NCBI GenBank assembly: GCA_001972305.1
Contig: BDDD01002386.1
Coordinates: 101,817-165,816 of the forward strand
From: Cephalotus follicularis
Lineage: Eukaryota > Streptophyta > Magnoliopsida > Oxalidales > Cephalotaceae
Direction of reading: 5' to 3'
DNA length: 64,000 nt
The notes below the pieces were generated by a model, which saw only the letters and a list, made by a program, of their open reading frames with translations, did no database searches and was not told where the DNA came from. The translations under genes and the position numbers were made by a program. Positions 45,223-54,714 of the stretch are shown piece by piece (position 1 is the first letter of the stretch; every line of letters begins with the position of its first letter).

Positions 45223-45839
45223 TGGCGTCCAAGAAAAGGAAAAGCGTCGGAACCAAGAATGTGAGAAGCTCAAACCCTATCAACGATTTTGACGACGATC
45301 TCTTTCTTTCTAAAGAGAATGAACAAAGGTATAATTCCGTGCTCAATTCAGTTAAGCTTCATAACGAAAGGTGGTTAGATAGAGATATTTTGGTTAGCAA
45401 TATTGCTTCTATTAAATCTTGGCTAGAACATATGGGGTGGTTTGATTACTTGTGCTCATCCCACATTATTACCCTAGGTTAGTTAAATTTTTCTATGCCA
45501 ATATAGAGCAAACCATTAGCTGTGTTGCTAAATCCTTTGTTCTTGGCAATCCAGTTGAAATTTCCCCTGAGATCATTGCCGAAACTGTAGGAATTCCTTG
45601 CTCCGGAATCACCCATTTTAATGATATAGAAAAATTGGATACCTTGGAAATTTGTCTAGAACGGTCCGATTTAAATCCTCTTATGACCGTCACTCGTAGT
45701 CACTTGCCTATTGCCACTCGCATTCTCTTGTTGATTGTCACTAACACTTTGTTTCCAAGAGAAGGCTCACACACTTTACCATCCGATCGAGACCTCAAAT
45801 TAATGGCATGTAAAAAAAAATGGCACCTTAGTTAACCTC
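45223..45839 (+). pseudogene. Env-like ORF of element B, 5' part
   Basis: The best start is the ATG at 45223, giving MASKKRKSVGTKN, a basic and possibly nuclear-targeting start. A frameshift near 45465 moves the frame to YYPRLVKFFYANIEQ, which aligns with SYPKLIKEFYVHV of the J env-like ORF. The next part, VEISPEIIAETVGIP, parallels the J segment FDVPTLANMLGIP. A run of nine A near 45811-45819 shifts the frame again. Element H is inserted just after, so the C-terminal part is displaced beyond the window. No signal peptide or clear membrane segment is visible in this part. Confidence 0.78.
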
Positions 45840-45844
45840 CCTTA

Positions 45845-46323
45845 TGTAACACCCCTGGACGCCAGAAGTCGTCACAGGTCATAATACTGAACCTAACATA
45901 ACAAAGCATAACTTAACCGAACATAAACATAACTTTATTAGCTAAAAACGTGGCGGTCAAAACATAACATATATGGATAATAATACTGAAAACTTAACAT
46001 ATTCTAAAAACTTAAACATGTTCCAAGGGTCAATTATTATTAAAAACATAAAACCAAAAGTAACTTATTGTTCATGACCACTCCTAACAGAAAACAAAAA
46101 GGGATCACACTCCTAGAGGATCCTTGACATATGGTGGTCATCTCTCAATCACACTTTCCCCCGTTGCTCCTCATAACCTGCTACATGGAAACAAAAACGC
46201 TGCTGAGCAAACCTCAGTACGAATAAAGAATGTAAAAACAGTAAACGATAATTTAAAAGCAGTAAGATTTCAAAAGTTATCTCAAAACAGAAATCTTAAG
46301 CAGTAAATCACTCATAACTTCCG
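45845..46323 (-). repeat. 3' LTR of element H, last 479 bp
   Basis: TGTAACACCCCTGG is the complement of the family-1 LTR end, and the sequence follows the H 5' LTR (from 61999) for 479 bp. It then stops at TTCCG against the J 5' LTR. CCTTA (45840-45844) is the expected TSD of H, with its partner beyond the window. The other 2.3-2.4 kb of this LTR are missing. Confidence 0.88.
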
Positions 46324-47455
46324 TGTTGACATTTATGTCTCAATCCTAGTTTTGATGATAACATATTTGTGTTTAACAAAGTTTCTTTATGTGCCAGAAA
46401 AAGATAGGATGTGCAAAACAGCAAGAAAATTGCAGAAACAACTTAAAGCGTCGACGCTCAGGAAGTAAGCGTCAACGCTTTGTGCAACCGTTGAAGCAAG
46501 GAACAAAGCGTCAACCGTTGAAGCGTTTCGAGGAAAGGAGTAAGTGTCCAAACCGTCAACGCTTAAATGAAAGCCAACGCTTTAAATCAAAGCGTATGCG
46601 CTTTGACACCATTTGTCAGCGGTTAAAACCAGAGATTTCTTGGAGCCAATCAATTTGACAAAAGCAGAGATGCTCACCACAAAGCGTCAGCGCTTTGAGG
46701 AAACGGTCGACTCCAGAATCCAGAACGCCAGCGCTTTGACCAGACAATTCAAATTTGAACTGCCCAACGGTCATATAAGCGGCGACGCTTTGAGGCAAAC
46801 TGTCGACGCTTTGCACAGCTGAAAAAATTTCTGACAGAGTTTTAATGCGCCGTTTTTGAAGCAACAAATTTCAAGACACATCCAACGAATTTATGAAGCA
46901 AGAAACGACTATAAACAAGTAGTTTTGAAGAGAGAACAAAAAAAAGCATACAAGTGAACATACACACAAAGATCAATCAAGCAAAAACACCACAAGCATT
47001 CAAAATGATCAAGTCTCCTTCAAAAGCTCTTGGCTTGTATCTTAGCTTATATTTGTTCCCACTTAGATTGAGAGATATTATCTTGTAAAATCCAACCTTT
47101 GAGAGGTTAAGAACAAACATTATTCTTTTTACACTTTGATTGTAATAGGGGAGTCAACCCTAAGAGAGATTGGGGAGTGAACCCAAAGAGGATTGTAAGT
47201 GATTGAGGTCAATCACAAAGGTGTACCGAATAGCACCCGAAATTTTATTCGGAGACTAGTGGAAACTCAAGGAGACCCTTGGGAAAAGTGGACGTAGGCA
47301 AGAGTTAAGCCGAACCACTCTAAAACCGTGTTTGCAAATTCTCTTACTCTCTCTCTTTAAATTAGTTTACTTATTTTCTTTTGATTGCACATATATATTG
47401 TTCATTGATTTTAACTTAGATTTGTAAAAAGTTAATTAAATTTTTAGAAACTACA
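46324..47455 (+). repeat. 5' LTR of element J
   Basis: The 1132-bp LTR starts TGTTGACATTTATG and ends GAAACTACA. GCGTCGACGC-type cores are at 46451, 46472, 46491, 46511; 46556, 46575, 46595, 46616; 46687, 46708, 46728; 46782, 46803, mostly 19-21 bp apart. TATA box CTATAAAC is at 46909-46916, about 100 bp after the last unit. Confidence 0.93.
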
Positions 47456-47457
47456 AG

Positions 47458-48348
47458 GAGGAAGAAGAAGAGGAAGAAAGCGATGAGGTAACCTATGATG
47501 AACTTGTCTTAGTCGTAGAGAAATATAGTTCTATGATTGCATCTTTAAAGAAAAAGGTCAAGACTTTAGTAAATGAAAACGAGGAACTTAAATCAATTAA
47601 TTTGGCTAAAGAAGATAACTCAAACGAAATTGAAGTAGATCTTCTAGAGAATGAAGTAGCATATTTAGAGAAGGAAAATAGAATACTTAAGGAAGAAATA
47701 GACACATTAAAGAAAACTTTCTCAAAGTTTTCTAATAGTAGTGAAAAGCTTGAAAACTTTCTCGGTATGCAAATATGTGTTTTTTATAAGGCCGGACTAG
47801 GATATGAGGAGATGAACAATGTTAAGCTTTATCAAAACTTCTTTGAGGGGAAAGAGAGGATAGAGAAAGAAAAGGTTGAAAAAGCTCACATTAAGAAAAA
47901 AAGTGTAAAGATTTCATGTGACTATTGTGGTAAAAATGGACATACATCTTTTACATGCTTTCATAAGAAAAATGCCATGTTTAAGAAAAATATAAATAAC
48001 TCTTGTAATTTTTGTGACAAACATGGACATACATCTTCATCATGCTATCATAAGAAAAATGCCATATATAAGAAAAAGATAAATTCTTTGTGTGTTCATT
48101 GTGGTAAATATGGTCATGCATCTTCATCTTGTTTTTATAAAAGAAATATTACGTATAAAAGAAGAATAATTGTATCTTGCAACAATTGTGGTAAGAATGA
48201 CCATACTTATACCTCTTGTTTTTACAAAGAAAATATATTAAATGATTCAAATTTCTCTAGAGTAAAGAAAAGTTGGGTTCCCAAAGGAACCATCTCGACT
48301 AACCCCAAAGGACCCAAGGTTTGTTGGGTACCTCAAACAAATATTTGA
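47458..48348 (+). pseudogene. Gag of element J, N-terminal part missing, four zinc knuckles
   Basis: The frame is open from the LTR edge (EEEEEEESDEVTYDELV) and the first ATG is 47533. A coiled coil spans residues 1-75 of that ORF, followed by FLGMQICVFYKAGLGYEEM. Then come four tandem CX2CX4HX4C knuckles, CDYCGKNGHTSFTC, CNFCDKHGHTSSSC, CVHCGKYGHASSSC and CNNCGKNDHTYTSC, about 78-87 bp apart (47928-48220). It ends WVPQTNI, TGA at 48346. B and C have one knuckle here. The N-terminal Gag domain and PBS are deleted: LTR sequence joins directly to mid-gag. Zinc knuckles bind element RNA in packaging; what four would do is unknown. Confidence 0.92.
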
Positions 48349-48363
48349 AAATTGTGTTTGTAG

Positions 48364-51300
48364 GTGTGCTTGAAGGCACTATCCAAGAAGACACAATGGT
48401 ACTTGGATAGTGGTTGCTCCAAACATATGACGAGCGACAAGAGTCTCTTCGTCAATTTCGAATCAAACGAAGGAGGAGATGTAACCTTTGGAGACAATGC
48501 AAAAGGAAAGATCAAAGGCTTTGGCTTCATAGGTAACAATAAAACCTCTATTCATAATGTTCTATTTGTTGATGGACTCAAGCACAATCTCTTGAGCATA
48601 AGTCAATTATGCGACAAGGATTGTAGAGTCACCTTTGAAAAGGACTCTTGTAAAGTGATAGACATAAATAGTAATCAAATTAAGTTTGTAGGATATAGAC
48701 ATGGGAATGTGTATGTGGTAGATATACATGACTTGAATATTGTTAAATGTCTAGTGTCTATAAATGAAGATAGTTGGCTATGGCATAGAAGATTAGGCAT
48801 TGTAGGTATGTCAACTATATCAAAGCTTCTAAAACATGAACTAGTTAAAGGACTCCCTAAAATTAGCTTTGAAAAAGATAAAGTTTGTGACGCATGTCAA
48901 TATGGGAAACAAACTAGAGCATCATTTAAAAGCAAAGACATTGTGTCCACAGCTAGGCCATTGCAACTTTTGCATATATATTTGTTTGGTCCAATAGATA
49001 TTAGAAGTCTAGGTGGTAAATCATATGTCATGGTAACATTAGACGATTATTCTAGATATACATGGGCTATTTTCCTAGCCCATAAAAATGAAGCTTTTAA
49101 AGAATTTTCAAATTTTTGCAAAATCGTTCAAAATGAAAAAGACACTTCTATTTCTAAAATTAGAAGTGATCATGGAAAAGAATTTGAAAATCATTTGTTT
49201 GAAAATTTTTGCAATGAAAATGGATTTATACATGAGTTCTCTACTCCTAGAACACCTCAACAAAACGGGGTTGTTGAAAGGAAAAATAGAACTTTATGAG
49301 AAATGTGTAGAACATTTTTAAACGAAAATAACTTACCAAATTATTTTTGGGCGGAAGCAATAAGTACTTCGTGTTATATCTTAAATCACATATCAATAAG
49401 GTCAATTCTCAAAAAGACTTCATATGAATTACGGGGGAGGAGAAAGCCTAACATTAGTTATTTTAACACCTTCGGATGCAAGTGCTTCATCCACAATAAT
49501 GGAAAAGAGCATCTTGGTAAATTCGACTCCAAAGTCGACGAAGGTATCTTTCTTGGTTATTCATGTAATAGTAGAGCTTATAGATGCTTCAATAAAAGAA
49601 CATTACTTATTGAAGAATCAATGCATGTTGTATTTGATGAAACTAACCCAAAACTTCCAAAAGAAGTTATTGATGATGATTGCATAGATTTTATTGAAAA
49701 TGGAGTTGATAAGCTAAATCTAGAAGAAACCAAAAAGGAGGAATCCACACTTGAAGAAACCCCTCAAGAAAGTTATCAAGAAGCTCTCCACGATAAAACC
49801 TTGAAGGTGGTAATAGGACACCCTTGATGAAGTAATAATAGGTAATCCTAGATTAGGAGTATCTACTAGATCTTGTGTTAATCATAATTATATTGCATTT
49901 TTGTCATAAATAGAACCTACGAATATAGATGAAGCCGAAAAGGATGAAAATTGGATTAATGCCTTGCAAGAGGAATTAAACCAATTCGAAAGAAATAAAG
50001 TATGTAATTTAGTTCCTAGACCTAGTGACCAAAACATAATTGGAACTAAATGGGTATTTCGTAAGAAAGTAGATGATCAAGGAATTGTGATTAGAAATAA
50101 AGCTAGGCTAGTTGCTAAGGGATATTTCCAAGAAGAGGGAATTGACTTTGATGAGTCATATGCACCCGTAGCTAGACTAGAATCTATACGTATGTTACTT
50201 GCATATGCATCGTTTAAAGATTTGAACCTTTTTTAAATGGATGTTAAGAGTGCGTTCTTAAATGGTGTAATAAAGGAGGAAGTTTATGTGGAACAACCTC
50301 CCAGGTTTGAAAACCCTCATTTTCCTAACCATGTATTTAAACTCTCAAAAGCGTTATATGGTTTAAAACAAGCTCCTAGAGCTTGGTACGAAAAGTTAAG
50401 TGGTTATTTACTTGAAAATGGCTTTAAAAGAGGAACAAGCGATATTACTCTTTTCACAAAAACTTTTAATAAAGAAATCTTAATTGACCAAGTCTATGTT
50501 GATGATATAATGTTTGGGTATACTAATAAAAATTTGTGCAAGAGTTTTGCTAAGATCATGTAGGACGAATTTGAAATGAGCATGATGGGTGAGCTCAACT
50601 ATTTCCTTAGACTTCAAGTCAAACAACTAGAAGAAGGAATATTCATCAACCAATCAAAGTATGTCAAAGACCTACTTAAAAGATTTGGGATGGAGAACGC
50701 CAAAAAGAGTAAGACCCCCATGAGCACTGCTACTAAACTAGACAAGGACGAACAAGGTAAATCTATAGACCAAAAACTTTATAGAAGCATGATAGGTTCG
50801 TTGCTTTACTTAACGGCTAGTAGGCCGGATATCTTGTTTAGTGTGTGTTTATGTGCTAGATTTCAAGCATGCCCTAAGGAATTTCACTTGCATGCGGTAA
50901 AATGAATATTTAAGTATCTAGCATATACTCATTTTTTAGGATTATGGTATCCTAGGAACTCATCATTTCACCTACATACATACTCCGATGCCGACTTCGG
51001 AGGATACAAAGTAGATAGAAAAAATACAAGTGGCACTTGTCTATTCTTAGGCAATATACTTATTTCTTGGTTTAGCAAGAAATAAAATTCGGTAGCACTT
51101 TCCACTACCGAAGCTGAATACATTGTCGCGGGAAGTTGTTGCGCTCAAATCATGTGGATGAAACAACAACTTCTTGACTATGGATTTAATTTTGAGAAAG
51201 TGCCAATTAGGTGTGACAACAGTAGTGCAATTTTTCTAGGAAAAAATCCCGTACATCATTCTAGGACAAAACATATTGATATTAGGTATCACTTTATAAA

Positions 51301-51439
51301 AGACCATATTGAGAAAGGAGACATTGAATTAGTATTCGTTTCGACTCAAGAACAAGTCGCGGATATTTTCACAAAACCTTTAGATGAACAAACCTTCTCC
51401 AAATTTAGGATGGAACTAGGGTTGTGTGAAATTGAATGA
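48364..51439 (+). pseudogene. Copia pol of element J (protease, integrase, RT, RNase H)
   Basis: Same frame as gag, after TGA (48346) and TAG (48361). Protease: WYLDSGCSKHMT. GAG-pre-integrase: WLWHRRLGIVGM. Integrase core: LDDYSRYTWAIF, RSDHGKEFEN, FSTPRTPQQNGVVERKNRTL. Then a TGA (49297), CYILNHISIRS and FLGYS. One frameshift lies near 49825. [16 protein letters not shown], a TAA (50234), [23 protein letters not shown], intact YVDD near 50500, TAG (50561), LTASRPDILFSV, TGA (50903). RNase H: SDADFGGYK, TAA (51083), STTEAEYIVAGSC and VADIFTKPLD. Stops are single C-to-T steps from CGA, CAA or CAG. The end is TGA 51437-51439. Confidence 0.95.
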
Positions 51440-51805
51440 TTAATATGGTTGTATACTTGTGTGATCTTTGCTTGAATTGCTTGTATATTGTGTGTTGCAT
51501 CATTTGCATTCATTCATACGTGTTTTTGAAAAAAATCGGCAGAAAACAGAGCAAAGCGCCGACGCCTGGAATTAAAGCTTCAGCGCTTTACACAAAATTA
51601 GGGTTCGAGTTAGGAAAATTGAGCAAAGCGCCGACGCTTTACCCGAGTCCGTCGATGCTTTAGTCGTATTTTAAAACAGAAAGCGCCGTCTATCAGCCCA
51701 TTTTAACCCTAAAATCTCAAATCCCTAACTCAAAAAACTGTCTCTTGCGATTTCGAACCTCCTTTCTGCCGAAAATAGTTATTAAACCTCAACCAATCAC
51801 CAAAG
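51440..51805 (+). other. Pol to env-like spacer of element J
   Basis: 366 bp without a supported gene. It contains two pairs of the GCGCCGACGC-type palindrome, with cores at 51559 and 51580, and at 51631 and 51652; both pairs are exactly 21 bp apart. This shows the same phased motif outside the LTR. Confidence 0.8.
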
Positions 51806-53038
51806 ATGCCTAATACCAAGAACATTGAAGCTGGGGAAGGGTCTAGCAAGAGGACAAAATCGGTTGGATGGAAGAACAAAGGTGCAAGCACACTACCAGC
51901 CACACCAGAGGCGACCCCTTCACTCCCAAGGTATCCCGAAGCCTACTTCAATCGCAAAATACTAGTAGGCAAAGTGTTAGACTTTGATTTTTGCAACAAT
52001 GAGGGTTTCCCCATTGTTGAGTGGTTAAGTGCACAAGGGTTAGAACCTCTATTTTCAATTAATTTGCCTAGTTATCCGAAGCTAATCAAGGAATTTTATG
52101 TTCATGTACCTCTAGGGTAGATTTAACCACAAAAGTTAAGGATTCGGAGATAGCATTTGATGTACCAACTTTAGCAAATATGCTAGGAATCCCACGTGAA
52201 GGTCCAAGAGGATGGAATCAAAGGAATTGGCTTGTAAATGAAAACTTTCATAAGGTAGATTGTGTCAAATTGCTATTCGGAGAACATGCTAACTTTATGC
52301 AAAGAATGTACACTAGGAACCTTAGCTTACACCATAGGTTCCTACATCGTGCTGTCGCCACACACATTTTACCTAAGGCTGGAGGGTTTGATGAGGTAAC
52401 ACACATGGAGGCCTACACTATGTATCACCTCATCACTGGTAAAAAGATCAATGTGCCCTACCTAATAATCAACCATAAGCACGCAATCCATGATCAAAAG
52501 AATGCTAGACTAGGCTACAGTAACATCATCACCAAAATCCTTCTATTTTTTGAAATTGACCTAACTGGAGAGATACATCACCCACTCCAAAGTGTAGACA
52601 AGCTAGGAAAGGGAACCCTCGGAAGAATGGGAACATAAGAGACTTGGGACATGGATCCCTAGGGAGGAGGACTCGAATAGAGTCATTAAAGAAGAAGGAG
52701 AAGCGGAAATAGGTGATGAAGCTCAAGCTGAAGCAAGAGATCCCCAAGAGGAGCCCACACCAAATATCAACCTGCTAGGCACTAAACTCGAAGAAATCTT
52801 GGAGGCAATTAAAGGCCTACAGCAAAATGTCCAAGAAATGAAGGTGAATGTTGACACAATTAAAAGAAGGCAAAAGAGGATGGCAAAGAGATTTGCGAAA
52901 ACAGGAATAATTGGCAACGAAGGCCTTATCTCCTTTTCAAGCCAAGATGACGATGACATTCAGCGAGATGATGTAGGGACAGATGACTTGGAGGGTGATA
53001 TGGTTGGAGATAATGAAGACACTCCGATGGACGATTGA
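51806..53038 (+). pseudogene. Env-like ORF of element J
   Basis: The ATG at 51806 gives MPNTKNIEAGEGSSKRTKS, a hydrophilic basic N-terminus. SYPKLIKEFYVHV follows, then a frameshift near 52115, and DSEIAFDVPTLANMLGIP. The middle part (GGFDEVTHMEAYTMYHLITG, 52390-52440) belongs to the conserved domain of Sirevirus env-like proteins. A second shift near 52625 leads to an acidic stretch and a coiled coil (EAIKGLQQNVQEMKVNVDTI, 52800-52860), a basic KRRQKRMAKRF, and an acidic end before TGA 53036-53038. I see no signal peptide or obvious transmembrane helix, so a true envelope role is doubtful. Confidence 0.82.
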
Positions 53039-53536
53039 GCTCATGCATATCATGATTCATTATGCATGTTATGATTATGTATTGCTTTGTTGTGAAAAAC
53101 ATTTTATGGTTTGTGCTATTAAAGATTGTAATGTGAACTTGTGATGTAATCAATAACTCTGTAACATTTCATTATGCATTTTATCTAATGTGAATGATAT
53201 TGTGTTAATGTATTGAATTGTATTAATGAATGCTTGGTGTGCAATGTGAATGATTCAAAGTTAAAGTGACATTGCTTTATAACTATAAACAGTTTTAATT
53301 GTAAGAAATTCAATCCTTTTTGAAATGATAACAAAAGGGGGCAGAAAGTATAAGAAAAGATGGAAAATAATGACAAGTAAACACCCATTGTTTAACTAAG
53401 GGGGAGATATTGAATTAAGGGGGAGCATGTGTACATGAATATGTTTTATTTGTACAGACTTGTGCATTATTGTTATATTGCTTAAAACGTGTGTTTAAAA
53501 TGAAGCAAATTTTGTCATCATCAAAAAGGGGGAGAT
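53039..53536 (+). other. 3' non-coding region of element J with repeated polypurine tracts
   Basis: AT-rich. AAAAGGGGG near 53333, AAGGGGGAGAT near 53398 and AAGGGGGAG near 53418 precede the main PPT AAAAAGGGGGAGA (53523-53535) that abuts the 3' LTR. Repeated PPT-like motifs are a Sirevirus trait. Confidence 0.85.
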
Positions 53537-54669
53537 TGTTGACATTTATGTCTTAATCCTAGTTTTGATGATAAAATATTTGTATTTAACAAAGTTTCTT
53601 TATGTGCAAGAAAAAGATAGAATGTGCAAAACAACAAGAAAATTGTAGAAACAACTTAAAGCGTCGACGCTCAGGAAGTAAGCGTCAGCGCTTTGTGCAA
53701 CCGTCGAAGCAAGGAACAAAGCGTCAACCGTTGAAGCGTTTCAAGAAAAGGAGTAAGTGTCCAAACTGTCAACGCTTAAATGAAAGTGCCAGCGCTTTAA
53801 ATCAAAGCGTCTGCGCTTTGACACCATTTGACGTGGTTAAAACCAGAGATTTCTTGGGGCCAATCAATTTGACAAAAGCGGGATGCTCAACACTAAGCGT
53901 CAGCGCTTTGAGGAAACGGTCGACTCCATAATCCAGAACACCAGCGCTTTGACCAGACAATTCAAATTTGAACTACGCAACGGTCATATAAGCGGCAACG
54001 CTTTGAGGCAAACTGTCGATGCTTTCCACAGCTGGAAAAATTTCTGACAGAGTTTTAATGCGCCGTTTTTGAAGCAACAAATTTCAAGACACATCTAACG
54101 GATTTATGAAGAAAGAAACGGCTATAAAAAAGTAGTTTTGAAGAGAGAACAAAAAAAAATAATACAAGTGAACATACATACAAAGATCAATTAAGCAAAA
54201 ACACCACAAGCATTCAAAATCATCAAGTCTCTTTCAAAAGCTCTTGTCTTGTGTCTTAGCTTATATTTGTTCCCACTAAGATTGAGAGATATTATCTTGT
54301 AAAATCCAACCTTTGAGAGGTTAAGAACAAACATTATTCTTTTTACACTTTGATTGTAATAGGGGAGTCAACCCTAAGAGAGATTGGGGAGTGAACCCAA
54401 AGAGGATTGTAAGTGATTGAGGTCAATCACAAAGGTGTACCGAATAGCACCCAAAATTTTATTCGGAGACTAGTGGAAACTCGAGGAGGCCCTTTGGAAA
54501 AGTAGACGTAGGCAAGAGTTAAGCCGAACCACTCTAAAACCATGTTTGCAAATTCTCAAACTCTCTCTCTTTAAATTAGTTTACTTATTTGCTTTTGATT
54601 GCAAATATATATTGTTCATTGATTTTAACTTAGATTTGTAAAAAGTTAATTAAATTTTTAGAAACTACA
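53537..54669 (+). repeat. 3' LTR of element J
   Basis: The 1133-bp LTR is nearly identical by eye to the 5' LTR, with the same GTCGAC array (53661-54020) and TATA box CTATAAAAA at 54122-54130. It ends GAAACTACA and is followed by element H sequence. Confidence 0.94.
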
Positions 54670-54714
54670 ATACATACCTCAAGCAAACAAGTGCGGGTAC
54701 CGCTCCCGCATGTG
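54670..54714 (-). pseudogene. C-terminal end of element H pol, left of solo LTR K
   Basis: On the minus strand this continues the H polyprotein across solo LTR K: EHMRERYPHLFA, then the stop at 54679-54681. It matches the end of element A pol. Confidence 0.88.

Larger units (their letters stand above)
46324..54669 (+). mobile_element. Sirevirus-type copia element J (recombinant, no TSD)
   Basis: Order: 5' LTR, gag (5' part deleted), pol in protease-integrase-RT-RNase H order (diagnostic of Ty1/copia), env-like ORF, PPT, 3' LTR. The left flank is TTCCG and the right flank ATACA, so there is no TSD. The flanks come from two distant points of element H. Pol has one frameshift and five stops, making it the best preserved pol in the window. 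Confidence 0.93.

Noticed and set aside
51806-53038. Env-like ORF as proof of an infectious retrovirus
   Set aside because: No signal peptide, transmembrane segment or cleavage site is visible; it is the usual Sirevirus third ORF and is frameshifted.
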